Shown here: positions 10,003 to 19,320 of the stretch, piece by piece
How the letters are laid out: each line of letters begins with the position of its first letter
How positions within the stretch are numbered: position 1 is the first letter of the stretch
DNA from: Septoria linicola
Taxonomy: Eukaryota > Ascomycota > Dothideomycetes > Mycosphaerellales > Mycosphaerellaceae
Reading direction: 5' to 3'
DNA: 64,000 nt
Assembly: GCA_024114885.1 (NCBI GenBank)
Contig: CP099419.1
Coordinates: forward strand, 3,038,001-3,102,000
The notes under the pieces: model-generated
The model's database searches: none
Told to the model about the DNA's origin: nothing
Seen by the model: the letters and a program-made list of their open reading frames with translations, nothing else
Made by a program: the position numbers and the translations under genes

Positions 10003-12546
10003 ATGGCGGATGCCGCCACGTCTTGTCTTAAGAGACTGTCGTCGAAACGCCTGCCACAATCTATCAGATATCCCTTCACAGCCTACTCCCACAAACACGA
10101 CCTCCTCGCTGTGGTCGTAGGGCCTCCGAGTGGCGAATCGGCGTGGGAAGTTCAGGTGTATCGAATCGCATCTGGACAAAATGCCTTTACCGTGAAGCGT
10201 GCGGACGCTGTGTTCTCCGAGACCGACATAGAAGTTACCGCTATTGCGTGGAAGCCCGATGGCACCAGCCTTGGCGTTGGTTGGAGCGACGGCAAGTATG
10301 GCATATATGATGGCGAGTCTGGAAGACAAATGGGTCTCGCCGAATTGCCGTCAGACGGTCCCGCTGAAGAGTTCGCGCTCGATCTTAAGCTGCCGACGAG
10401 CAGAGCTAAATTTGATGCGGAAAGCGTTTCAAAGGCAAGCCATGTCGCTGTCATGGGATTCATGCAGCACGACGTAGTCGATAAGAGGAGCCCAAGAGGC
10501 AAGGTGGTGCCTCAAGAGTATCCGACGACTGATGACTGGTACGATATGCTAGACCAAGACAGCCTCGAAGACCACAAAGAAAGCAAATCAACGCAGAAGA
10601 ACGTTGTGACTGAGCTGCCTCGAGCGATCGCTTCTTTGGACGTGACAACAGTGCTACCACGATTAAGTGCCATACCATCTCATGGCTTGGTACAGCCCAA
10701 GTCTGGATCTGGTGCCAGCAAGTTTGGGTCTCAGGCAGCTACTGATACCCAGTTCGATTGCCAGCAAAGCTCGACCTCTGATGCTGTGCAGACCTTGCTA
10801 GTCTGTCGTCACGATGGACCGGTCAAGATCCTTGTTGACGAAACTGTCGAAATAGGCGCCATGACAAGTGCACCAAGGCCAATCGCGCATGCAGCACATC
10901 GTCGTGCTTCCACGCACGCTGTGCTCTGCGAGGGAGCGGAGAGCGCCAGTCCTTTGCAGCTAACTTTGCTTGACTTGCCTTTGTCAACCTTGAATGGTCC
11001 ATTACTCCATGTGATTGCAACGAACACGAAGAGGATCCAAACGTTGCTCGACTACATCGTTCAGACGGCTCGCTGCATTCAATTCGATTACACCACAAAT
11101 GTTGCGATACCCTTGCGCTTCATCAACGTGCTCTCAATGGACATGAAAGACAAACATCCAAACGATGGCGATGCCTTGGCGAATTTGTACCATCTCGCCA
11201 TGACTGGCTCATTTCACCCACAAGTACTGGAATGGATCATGGATATTGTGAAAGACACGAACATTCGCCGATGGGAAATGCATATGAATACGATGTATGA
11301 CAACATCCAGAGTCATATTTTCATGAATCTACTGCCTGCGCTCGATCGCTTTAGCATTGCATTGACAGCTCTGCGAGGCCAAGCCAGGTATTACGAAAAT
11401 TCTACAAGCTTCGAATGTTCGCCGAAGTACTACGATGTACTACTGCAGAACATCGACAGTATCAGACTTGTGGCTCAAAAGATGCAATTGATCGTACAAG
11501 GCGAGCACAGACAATTCCGAGCCTTCATCAAGTGGCTAAAGTTACAGGTCGAAATTGCCGCTGCAGAACCATTCTCGCAGAACGCTATGGACACCGAAGA
11601 GCGAGAAGTGCCAAATATCGACTACGCTTTAGTGCTCACCTACATCAAGTACACTCTGCTGCGCAGCAAGCTTGCGACGCACATTGAAAATCGGCCAACT
11701 GCTGGGGAGGGGGCGACTTGTGACATGGAGAGCTTCATGGCTGCGGATCACATTCGAGACATGGGCTACGAGCGCACAAGATCAGCTATGCATCAACTGA
11801 ATAGCGATCAGGCGCTGAGGGTTCCGGATGTTGTTGATCCAGAAGCTTTGATCAACCTGCCGGCACTAGTGTGTGGGCTCATGGGTCGCACTCATGTCAC
11901 AGTGCAACACGTCACCGAGTGGCAGAATAGACTCGTGTTTCCGCCTACCAAGCCACCCACTATCCTCCTGGAAGACTGGGATGACCAGGCAAAAGTACTC
12001 GACATGGCTATGGAACTCACCAAGGACGATGATTGTGCCATCAGTATTCTGGGACTCAGCATGGAAGCCGATTCTCAGGTCTCATTGTTGCGCGTCTCTT
12101 CTTCATCGACGATCACTATGACTTCGTCTGGCCAAGGAAATGGAGCACTCAATCGACGCCGCCGTCAGTGGACACAAGGTCGTCATGAACTTCGCACCGA
12201 CCAAGACTTGCAAGGTGTCTTCCTCGATGCAAAGTTCATGCCACACATAACCTCTACAATCTTGGCGCTGTTCCGGCCTCGGGAGGAAGACTGCATTCTA
12301 CTCATCGCGTGCGATGTTACCGAGCAGACAGAACTTCAGGAGACGAGGAAGAAGCACAGAGTCCTTCATCAATTCCTTCCAGAGGCAAATTTCAGACCAG
12401 AAAAGCTGCTCATCGGAGGAAGATTGGGCAAGCTACTATGCATCATATTTGGCAACAGAGGGCGAGAGTGGGAAGTATTGGACTTGGACGCTGGCTCTCA
12501 GCCGAATGAAGCATCGTACGAACACGAACAAATGGAACTCGAGTGA
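10003..12546 (+). CDS. APC4: anaphase-promoting complex subunit 4, about 847 aa
   Basis: Scaffold subunit of the APC/C ubiquitin ligase that drives anaphase and mitotic exit. I chose the ATG in CAAGATGGCGG (10003) for its context; another ATG lies three codons upstream. The N-terminal part (about residues 10-130) is the APC4 WD40-type domain (VTAIAWKPDGTSLGVGWSDG is the classic strand pair). The middle, about residues 330-600, is the helical Apc4 domain (WIMDIVKDTNIRRWE, HIFMNLLPALDRFSIALTAL, FRAFIKWLKLQVE). The C-terminal third returns to beta-rich sequence (LIGGRLGKLLCIIFGNRG, WEVLDLDA). The single exon is open throughout. Identification rests on domain order and these motifs. Confidence 0.88.
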   Translation: MADAATSCLKRLSSKRLPQSIRYPFTAYSHKHDLLAVVVGPPSGESAWEVQVYRIASGQNAFTVKRADAVFSETDIEVTAIAWKPDGTSLGVGWSDGKYGIYDGESGRQMGLAELPSDGPAEEFALDLKLPTSRAKFDAESVSKASHVAVMGFMQHDVVDKRSPRGKVVPQEYPTTDDWYDMLDQDSLEDHKESKSTQKNVVTELPRAIASLDVTTVLPRLSAIPSHGLVQPKSGSGASKFGSQAATDTQFDCQQSSTSDAVQTLLVCRHDGPVKILVDETVEIGAMTSAPRPIAHAAHRRASTHAVLCEGAESASPLQLTLLDLPLSTLNGPLLHVIATNTKRIQTLLDYIVQTARCIQFDYTTNVAIPLRFINVLSMDMKDKHPNDGDALANLYHLAMTGSFHPQVLEWIMDIVKDTNIRRWEMHMNTMYDNIQSHIFMNLLPALDRFSIALTALRGQARYYENSTSFECSPKYYDVLLQNIDSIRLVAQKMQLIVQGEHRQFRAFIKWLKLQVEIAAAEPFSQNAMDTEEREVPNIDYALVLTYIKYTLLRSKLATHIENRPTAGEGATCDMESFMAADHIRDMGYERTRSAMHQLNSDQALRVPDVVDPEALINLPALVCGLMGRTHVTVQHVTEWQNRLVFPPTKPPTILLEDWDDQAKVLDMAMELTKDDDCAISILGLSMEADSQVSLLRVSSSSTITMTSSGQGNGALNRRRRQWTQGRHELRTDQDLQGVFLDAKFMPHITSTILALFRPREEDCILLIACDVTEQTELQETRKKHRVLHQFLPEANFRPEKLLIGGRLGKLLCIIFGNRGREWEVLDLDAGSQPNEASYEHEQMELE

Positions 12547-13137
12547 CGGTCGTCTTGTCGGCCACATAAGTCAACGTCTCTACGAACCGAACAGCGGTCT
12601 TTGTAGAATCTGCAGCGGGAAGCGAGGCCTCGCACATCGTTCAGTCCCGGTCTCGTCCTCTGCTAAGTGCATCTTGTTACCAATTGTTCGAAGTCTCAGA
12701 CTGTCGTGCGGAGTATAGGTCGTTTACTGAGACTTGAAGTCGCCCTAAATCCCATGCGGTTTCCATAAATCCACATCCCGGCTTTGATATATTGAGCTTA
12801 TCAGCCGCGCGCACTATTCCGAGGAGATTATTGCCATACACAGTCGGCAGAAATCATCCGGATTCGCGCAACGCGATCAGAATTACGTTCGAAAGTGCAT
12901 CAGATATGCCTTCTGACTCGCATGCCAACTTCACACTGATTCTATATCGGCAGGCATTGACGAGCCTTTCTGTGTTCCGTGTGCACGAACACTAACACTA
13001 GGACATGTAGTCCATTTGTCATTATAGCACAGTGCGTGTGATGGTCAATTTGGCTAGAAGTAACACCCGCACCGTCTTGAATACACACCGTGAAACTTAG
13101 GAACTCACTATCTCTAGGTAAATTGGCGCAAGCTTCG
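12547..13137. other. intergenic, nothing seen
   Basis: About 590 bases lie between APC4 and a small F-box-like gene. They contain the APC4 3' end and AT-richer sequence, and no frame with a recognisable product. Confidence 0.45.
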
Positions 13138-13779
13138 ATGTCTCAAGCAATGGCATACTATCAGCGATTCGAGAAGGGTAATGAGAACCAACGTAACACT
13201 TATAGGTCAGGCATGGGAAGCAAATGCACTGAAATGATGGCCATACTTGATCAGCTGAACGCTTTGGAATTGGAGTGGGTACGCCTCTATGCCGGATTAC
13301 GACTTCAGACAAGATCGAAGGAGTTCAAGTTCCTCGCGCTACCAGCAGAATTGCGGAATCGAGTCTACTATTTCGTCGCTATTGCTTCTTTAAAGAGAGA
13401 TGAACCGCACCACCATCGCCGGTTGGACGCTATTTTGGGCATCAACAGGCAGATTCGACGTGAAATGACCCAAGTCCTCTACGAAGGCTCAGTGATCAGA
13501 TTCTGGCAGATCAAGGGAAGAGCAGGCAACGGGAGCAGAAGGTGGACGGAGGCTCATTTACCCAGGTTGCTACACGATATTTTGACAGGTACGCGCGCTA
13601 TAGACCCAATCCATACGTGGAAGTGGTGTCAGAGACAACTCAAAATGCACCACATTTACGGAGGAGAGCTTGCTATCATTGTGGATGCCGCTGGATTGGG
13701 CGAGCGAAGTTTCGACATACTGTTCTTCGACCCATCGCAGGTGGGAAAATATGGTCAGCCGGGCGAAAATGAGGCTTAG
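13138..13779 (+). CDS. small F-box-like protein, about 213 aa
   Basis: The first ATG of the open frame is at 13138 (CGATGTCTC). At about residues 65-80 is FLALPAELRNRVYYF, the fungal F-box-like/2EXR start motif found in many Pezizomycotina proteins. It is followed by LDAILGINRQIRREMTQVLYEG, the usual continuation (checks for other subunits or proteins returning to their 'state' in the cell are not implied by this motif). The rest has no domain I recognise. These proteins are thought to bind Skp1 or act as adaptors; the targets are unknown. An upstream exon is possible because the N-terminus is not typical. Confidence 0.6.
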   Translation: MSQAMAYYQRFEKGNENQRNTYRSGMGSKCTEMMAILDQLNALELEWVRLYAGLRLQTRSKEFKFLALPAELRNRVYYFVAIASLKRDEPHHHRRLDAILGINRQIRREMTQVLYEGSVIRFWQIKGRAGNGSRRWTEAHLPRLLHDILTGTRAIDPIHTWKWCQRQLKMHHIYGGELAIIVDAAGLGERSFDILFFDPSQVGKYGQPGENEA

Positions 13780-14045
13780 TTTGCCTGCCATCATGAGCTC
13801 CTCATTCACTTCAGCAAACCTCACTTCTCACTGGCCACCCGCCCAAGTCGCATGTTTAGGTGGCGCGTGCTGGGCATCCATTGGTCGGCCATTCACTGAG
13901 AAGGCCCTCACAATGGTAAAATGGGCAACTTTCACCTCACTTGTCATGGACTCAGTAAACCTCACGACCGCGCTTCTTTCCTATTGTCAACAACCCCGAC
14001 CATTGTCAACCACCGCAAGACCCACCAACATTGTCCTCACTCAAG

Positions 14046-14852
14046 ATGCTCAGAAGATCTGCGAGGCATCAAGCCGCGTCATACGACGCAAATGGCCGCG
14101 ACTATTTGGCTGGTCAACTGACGATGACTCGACCAGGACTCGAAGCTTGGCTGTTCTCACCATCGGTCCACCAGCATCTTCTGCTATGGTACAACCTCTG
14201 TGTGCTCGGGCGCAGACGATACAACGAAGCTGCCGGATGGATCAACTTTGGAGAGGGTGGCTACTTCTACGATGAGCAGGGGCTAGAGGGCAATTTGCTG
14301 CTGTTGTGCCTCGGCGAGGGTAATATTGAGAAAGGCACCAGTTCGACCACTCTCTTCGCTGACGCCACCACCAATACCAACCAATGGCCAGCTGAGCAGT
14401 TGTGGGCAAGAGCTGCGTGGAGAGTCGTCCAGTACAACAGTGGCCCAGGCCAAATCTTCGAGCAGGCAGTCTTTCAGCATCCGGCAGCAGCCTACGCTTT
14501 GGCGATCGACGTACTGTGCATTGCGTTTCACTCGATTGCATATCGACAACAGGAGTCCGTGTGGCACGAGCTGATCGGAGCCTCAATCACAAGCTCTACA
14601 ACGACTACTGCCATTGAGCTCGATCAGAGCGACGAGACGCAGGACGACGAGATGGCATCGAGGATTGAAGTCGATGCAGTCAGCCTTTCTGATTCAGACA
14701 GCACTTGCGAAGGGGCCGACAGCGACTTCGTTGCACCGAAAACGCCTGATCGACTCGGAGACAGTCGCCTCGCCACACCAAACGCTCCAAGAAAGTCGTC
14801 ACATCAAGCCAACCGTGACGCCCGCGTGCGCAATTGGGTCGATACGCTCTAG
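14046..14852 (+). CDS. hypothetical protein, about 268 aa
   Basis: Open frame from the ATG in CAAGATGCTC. The first half is hydrophobic-aromatic and looks folded (PGLEAWLFSPSVHQHLLLWY, RRRYNEAAGWINFGEGGYFY). The C-terminal 90 residues are acidic and Ser-rich (VSLSDSDSTCEGADSDF) and end in basic sequence. I do not recognise a family. The long frame has normal codon texture and no stop for 800 bases, which favours a real gene. It follows the F-box-like gene by about 270 bases on the same strand; no functional link can be claimed. Confidence 0.5.
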   Translation: MLRRSARHQAASYDANGRDYLAGQLTMTRPGLEAWLFSPSVHQHLLLWYNLCVLGRRRYNEAAGWINFGEGGYFYDEQGLEGNLLLLCLGEGNIEKGTSSTTLFADATTNTNQWPAEQLWARAAWRVVQYNSGPGQIFEQAVFQHPAAAYALAIDVLCIAFHSIAYRQQESVWHELIGASITSSTTTTAIELDQSDETQDDEMASRIEVDAVSLSDSDSTCEGADSDFVAPKTPDRLGDSRLATPNAPRKSSHQANRDARVRNWVDTL

Positions 14853-15173
14853 GATGATCTGAGGTAATCGTGGCTGGCTGAGTATTGGAGAGAACGACAT
14901 GGCCATGGGAAGCAGGCTGGTATGGAAGGACGTCAGCGATATGCAAGGCAGCTCCGAATGAAGGGAGACGAGATCGAAGCAGCTTTTTGGTGGAGCGGAC
15001 TCTAGGGGAATTGGTCTGATGCGCGAACAGCCGCTTTTGGTAGCAACGAAGCTACTCTATCATTGTGTCGTTTCATCGTGCCCTCTCAATGCTTTTTGGG
15101 TATCTTTACAGCCTTTCATAATTCCGTGCTCTTCTATGTTTTCCTCCTTGATGTTCATGAACGAGGAAATTGC
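14853..15173. other. convergent intergenic region, nothing seen
   Basis: About 320 bases lie between two convergent genes and contain pyrimidine-rich 3' sequence. No gene is visible. Confidence 0.45.
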
Positions 15174-15751
15174 TTAGTTCTTTGCAGCAGCCTTGGCCAG
15201 GTCGGCAAGGGCCTCACGACGCTTGAACTTGGCATCCTGAATGACACCTGAGAATTATCAGCGATGCTCCAACACTTCAAGCATACACAACTTACCCGCA
15301 TCAGCATCGGAGGAGAAGTTTCCTGTGTACTCCACAAAGGTCGAGCCCTCAAGCTCACCACTGGTGATGGCGTAGGCGCGAACGGTGCTGACGACTGAGC
15401 TGTATGACAGCTCTGGCTGAGCGGAGATGACGGAGTAGGTGATGTAGTGGTTGATCGACTGAAAGAAAGTCAGTACACCCATGCTCTAATGAATGATACA
15501 TGCATGTTTAGCCCGAGGTATCAACTTACGCTGTGCTCCTCCTGCTTGACCTCGATGACGGTCTTGTCCTTGAATTGCCAGCGCACGATGTCGGTGTCTG
15601 GAGAGGCGCCCTTGACGAAGTCACTCTTCTCGATCGCGCTCCACCAGTCTCCAAACGACTCCAGCTTGATGTGGTGCCAGACTTGGCCGAGGGGAGCCTT
15701 GATGACTGCCGACTCAGTGACGGCGGTGCTGGTTGGAATCGCGGAAGACAT
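15174..15751 (-). CDS. SRPBCC / START-like small protein, 152 aa
   Basis: Three exons: 15751-15530, 15458-15296 and 15247-15174, with introns of 71 and 48 nt (donors GTAAGT and GTAAG). The spliced frame closes exactly at 153 codons. The N-terminus STAVTESAVIKAPLGQVW then SFGDWWSAIEKSDFVKG is the classic first strand and helix of the SRPBCC (Bet v1-like, polyketide cyclase 2) fold. The middle strands are VRWQFKDKTVIEVKQEEH and INHYITYSVI. The C-terminal helix (FKRREALADLAKAAAKN) closes the ligand pocket. The length of about 150 aa fits the family. Members bind small hydrophobic ligands, but the ligand is unpredictable here. The 5' leader on the mRNA strand carries a (CAA)n run. Confidence 0.82.
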
Positions 15752-15793
15752 CTTGATGTGAGTGGGAGTCGTCGTTGTGCTTGTTGGAAGATG

Positions 15794-15818
15794 GTGTTGT
15801 TGTTGTTGTTGTTGTTGT
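15794..15818. repeat. (TGT)n trinucleotide microsatellite
   Basis: About eight copies of TGT/GTT in a row lie just upstream of the SRPBCC gene start, so the mRNA leader reads (CAA)n or (ACA)n. This simple repeat is likely length-variable between strains. Confidence 0.85.
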
Positions 15819-16052
15819 AGACAGAGATCAGTTTGCAAATGCTCGCAGTAATCACGAAATGTTCAAACGGAAAGAGCTCCCCACCAACGATGACGATGGC
15901 AAGCACGACCCTCCCAATGCGTTAATGCCTCAGGCTGCTATTCTTCGAACACTGTCGGACGGCCAAAGTTTCACTTCCGTCAATGGAACTTCTCTGCTTA
16001 GAGTGAGAAATTGGCAACTGGTCAAACTAATCAGCACTGGTATACCTGGAAG

Positions 16053-18377
16053 ATGGCGATCTTACCAACTTCGGATCGCGATCAAAGCGCACAGGAACAA
16101 GCAGTTGGCATATCCACTTTCGTCAGACCAGATGTTCCAGGCTTTTCATGCATAGTCAAGCAGCGGTACACGGATTTCTTGGTCAATGAGGTCTTGCCTA
16201 ACGGCCAAGTCCTACACCTTATCGCGAACGAGCCAGACCAGGATCGAAAGCGGAAACGACAAGATGATCAAGACACATCCCAAAAGAAGCTGAAATCCGA
16301 GATTCAGGAAGACACTGCTGTGACATCAAATGGCGCTAACAGTGAAGTGAAAGGCGAGTCAAAACCGGCAGAGGCTGTCACCAAACCAGAGGTTAAGGCT
16401 GATTCAGCCGCCCAAGCTATTGATACCAAAGCAACGAAAGAGGAAGCCATTGCCAGCATCTCCGATGCAGACAAATCTGTGCTCAAGGATGTCTTTGGTG
16501 ATGAAGCCACTTCTGCCATTATCAATCTCTACGCTGCCGTGAAGGCATTTCCAGAGAAGAAGCCGCGGGATCATGCAACTATCAACTCGCCACCAATCGA
16601 GGAGAAGTCGAAGCGAACAGAGGCTCATTTGTGCATACGTCGCATCTTCGATTCGAAGCTGGAGACTATCACTGTACAAGACCAGCAGAATCAATCAGGG
16701 CCTGGCACTGTCATTGCTATCAAAGCTGCTCCGCCAAGACCTGCTAGCAATGCCAACGGCAATGGCAAACGCAATGGCGAGACTCAGCGTGGGAAGCAGA
16801 ATTGGGCTGAGCTTGGCGGTGAATATCTACACTTCTCTCTGTACAAGGAGAACAAGGATACCATGGAGGTGCTCTACTTCATTGCTTCACAACTCAAGAT
16901 GAACATGAAGCACTTTGGATTTGCTGGAACGAAGGACCGCAGAGGCGTGACTGTGCAACGAGTGTCAGCGCATCGTGTGCTCCGTGGTCGACTCGAATCT
17001 CTGAACAAACAGGCGAAGGGGTGGAGAGTGGGAGGCCCATGGGAGTACAAGAATGATGGTCTAACGTTGGGCATGTCCAATGGCAATCAGTTCTTGCTCA
17101 CGCTTCGTGACGCGCACAGCGACAATGGCAACGAGGCAGGCGACCTGGAGTCCAGATTACAAAACGTCAAAGCTTGCGCTGAAGCCGCCGCAAAGAGTCT
17201 GCAAGAGAATGGGTTCCTCAATTATTATGGCTTGCAGAGATTTGGCACACACAGCACAGGTACTCATGCGGTTGGCATGAAGATTCTACAGGGTGATCTC
17301 AAAGGCGCAGTTGACTCGATCTTGGCATACGACGAAGCACTCTTGCAGGAAAATCAGGACGCAACATCAGGTGCAGACTCCAATGGTTCCGCTGGTAACC
17401 CGCGAAAGGTCCCTCAAGATGACATCAATCGCGCAACAGCAATTCACGCTTTTCGGAAGACTGGAGGATCCTCTCAGGCGTTGGCAATCTTACAGGGTAA
17501 TCGTTTCTCGGCAGAAAAAGGCATGATTACTCACCTTGGAAAGAAGGATCGTCAGACTGGAAAGAGACCAAACGAGAATGACTTTCAAGGTGCGCTTATG
17601 ACTATACAACGAGGCTTAAGGCTGATGTATGTTCATGCTTACCAAAGTTTCGTATGGAACACTGTCGCTGGAAAGCGATGGGAGATGCATGGACCTAAGG
17701 TCGTCGAGGGCGATCTCGTTGTTGTCGGCGAAAAGGAGGCCGCAGAGGGCGTCTCCAATGGTGCAGCTGCGGTTAAGGAAGAGGTTGATGAGCACGGCGA
17801 GCCGATCATACATCCCGCTGCGTCAGCTGATGCTGGCAGTTCAGGCGCCACAGGCGAGCTTGACGACCCTTTCGTTCGAGCACGCCCTCTGAGTAAGGAG
17901 GAAGCGGAGAGTGGGCGCTACAATATCTTCGACGTTGTGCTGCCATTGCCCGGCTTTGACGTTGTGTATCCCAAGAATGAGCTAGGCAAGTTCTACATCG
18001 ACTTCATGGCGTCGGAGGAAGGCGGCAAGCTGGATCCCTTTAACATGCGGCACACTGTCAAGGACTTCTCGTTATCCGGTGGCTATCGCAAAGTCATGGC
18101 TCGCCCATCAGGCGCAGGCGTTGAAGTTGAAGTGAAGCCGTATAGCACACCAGAGGAGCAACTCGTCGAGACAGATCTGGACAAGCTTAGGAACGCCGGC
18201 AAGAAGGACGCAGCCACTCCTGCGACACACAGCGCCAGTGCAGCTGGTCACGACAAAGTTGCTGTGGTCTTGAAGCTTCAGCTCGGAAGTAGTCAATACG
18301 CTACGATGGCTCTGAGGGAGCTCACGAAGGGTGCAGCGATGGGCTTCACGCCGAACTATTCTGTGGCCAATCGTTGA
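16053..18377 (+). CDS. PUS7: multisubstrate pseudouridine synthase Pus7 (TruD family), 774 aa
   Basis: Converts uridine to pseudouridine in tRNA, U2 snRNA and mRNA. The start is the ATG in GAAGATGGCG, the first ATG of the frame. Residues 30-60 match the TruD N-terminus (VPGFSCIVKQRYTDFLVNEV). Near residue 290 is FGFAGTKDRRGVTVQ, which contains the catalytic Asp of the GTKDR motif, followed by GMSNGNQFLLTLR. NYYGLQRFGTHSTGTHAVG is the second TruD signature. YQSFVWNTVAGKRW and the C-terminal LQLGSSQYATMALRELTKG complete the fold. Low-complexity Lys/Glu inserts at residues 70-150 are typical for fungal Pus7. The gene is a single exon. Confidence 0.96.
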   Translation: MAILPTSDRDQSAQEQAVGISTFVRPDVPGFSCIVKQRYTDFLVNEVLPNGQVLHLIANEPDQDRKRKRQDDQDTSQKKLKSEIQEDTAVTSNGANSEVKGESKPAEAVTKPEVKADSAAQAIDTKATKEEAIASISDADKSVLKDVFGDEATSAIINLYAAVKAFPEKKPRDHATINSPPIEEKSKRTEAHLCIRRIFDSKLETITVQDQQNQSGPGTVIAIKAAPPRPASNANGNGKRNGETQRGKQNWAELGGEYLHFSLYKENKDTMEVLYFIASQLKMNMKHFGFAGTKDRRGVTVQRVSAHRVLRGRLESLNKQAKGWRVGGPWEYKNDGLTLGMSNGNQFLLTLRDAHSDNGNEAGDLESRLQNVKACAEAAAKSLQENGFLNYYGLQRFGTHSTGTHAVGMKILQGDLKGAVDSILAYDEALLQENQDATSGADSNGSAGNPRKVPQDDINRATAIHAFRKTGGSSQALAILQGNRFSAEKGMITHLGKKDRQTGKRPNENDFQGALMTIQRGLRLMYVHAYQSFVWNTVAGKRWEMHGPKVVEGDLVVVGEKEAAEGVSNGAAAVKEEVDEHGEPIIHPAASADAGSSGATGELDDPFVRARPLSKEEAESGRYNIFDVVLPLPGFDVVYPKNELGKFYIDFMASEEGGKLDPFNMRHTVKDFSLSGGYRKVMARPSGAGVEVEVKPYSTPEEQLVETDLDKLRNAGKKDAATPATHSASAAGHDKVAVVLKLQLGSSQYATMALRELTKGAAMGFTPNYSVANR

Positions 18378-18825
18378 GCATTGTCCTATATCCAGTAGTG
18401 ATAGAAGACTGATGCAAATATGATTGAGCTTCGTGTAGTCCCGGCACCGTTGCCATCTTCATTGCGCATGCAATCGTACTCCGCGATCTTTTCGACACCT
18501 CTACACGCGCAAGGCTGCAGGATCGCGCTCTTCTGTTGCTCATCTTGCTTGTAGCCGGCCGGGCGATGCAAACACGCAGCTTGCTATCAGAGAGGCACTC
18601 GATGTACTCACGAGCGAGGGTGGAAGCCTGCCCACGCGGAGTCTGCGGAGGAGGCGAGTGCGACGAGATCAGGGCTGACAAGGGTCGCATGCGAGGAATA
18701 TGTGTACGAGAGGTGTTTGACGCCAGAAGGTATCTCGAGATCTCATGCAGTGGATCGCAAGTACGGTATCGATGCAATTCATCGTCCGTCAAGATGTTTC
18801 CTTCGTCAAGTCTGGGCAGTCTCAT
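18346..18825 (-). CDS. doubtful ORF converging on PUS7, 159 codons
   Basis: An ATG-started frame runs leftward and overlaps the last 32 bases of PUS7. The first 60 residues (DEGNILTDDELHRYRTCDP) look protein-like; the C-terminal half is Ser/Arg-rich and random-looking. A canonical GTGAGT donor sits in the middle, so a spliced version is possible, but I could not find a convincing partner exon. No family is recognised. Confidence 0.2.
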   Translation of the reverse strand: MRLPRLDEGNILTDDELHRYRTCDPLHEISRYLLASNTSRTHIPRMRPLSALISSHSPPPQTPRGQASTLAREYIECLSDSKLRVCIARPATSKMSNRRARSCSLARVEVSKRSRSTIACAMKMATVPGLHEAQSYLHQSSITTGYRTMLNDWPQNSSA

Positions 18826-19320
18826 CCCGTTGGCTGTGCTGCGAAAGTATCATGTAAGTGGACCAAAACCCTACTGATTATTTATTCACGCTCAGGTCCT
18901 GCTTTCCAAAACATCAGGCGCGCAAAACAAATCAACACAGAACAAAACATTCCCTAACACCTCCTACTTGGTCTTGACTTCTTTCGCTCTCACACTTGAG
19001 TCGTTCTTTACACCCGTGGTTCTTACCAAGGTCCAAACCTGGCCCCCGAGATCACATCGCAAATTTTGCGCAAGCTCCTTTGGCGATTTAGAGCTCCGTC
19101 GACAGCACTCCTGTATCGCAACAAAGACTGCCTACAGAGGAGACAGGATTACCGCCCATCTTCCTTCCCAACGCAAGGTCTTTGTCGCCAACTCGCCATC
19201 GACTGCGGCAAGTGCTTGACGACTTTCGCAGGCCTCACGACCAAGTCTCCACGCCGTACACAATTTATCGACCTCATGCTTGCAACATCCATCTGACGCT
19301 CTTTCCCGTCTCGTTTCAGC
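18826..19320. promoter_or_regulatory. upstream region of the zinc-finger gene
   Basis: The region is pyrimidine-rich, especially the last 100 bases, as in a fungal promoter or 5' leader. It ends in TCTCGTTTCAG directly before CATGG, which looks like the acceptor of an intron in the 5' UTR. No coding frame is supported. Confidence 0.4.

Noticed and set aside
15775..16155. 126-codon plus-strand frame before PUS7
   Set aside because: Val repeat from the (TGT)n microsatellite, antisense to the SRPBCC leader; not a protein.
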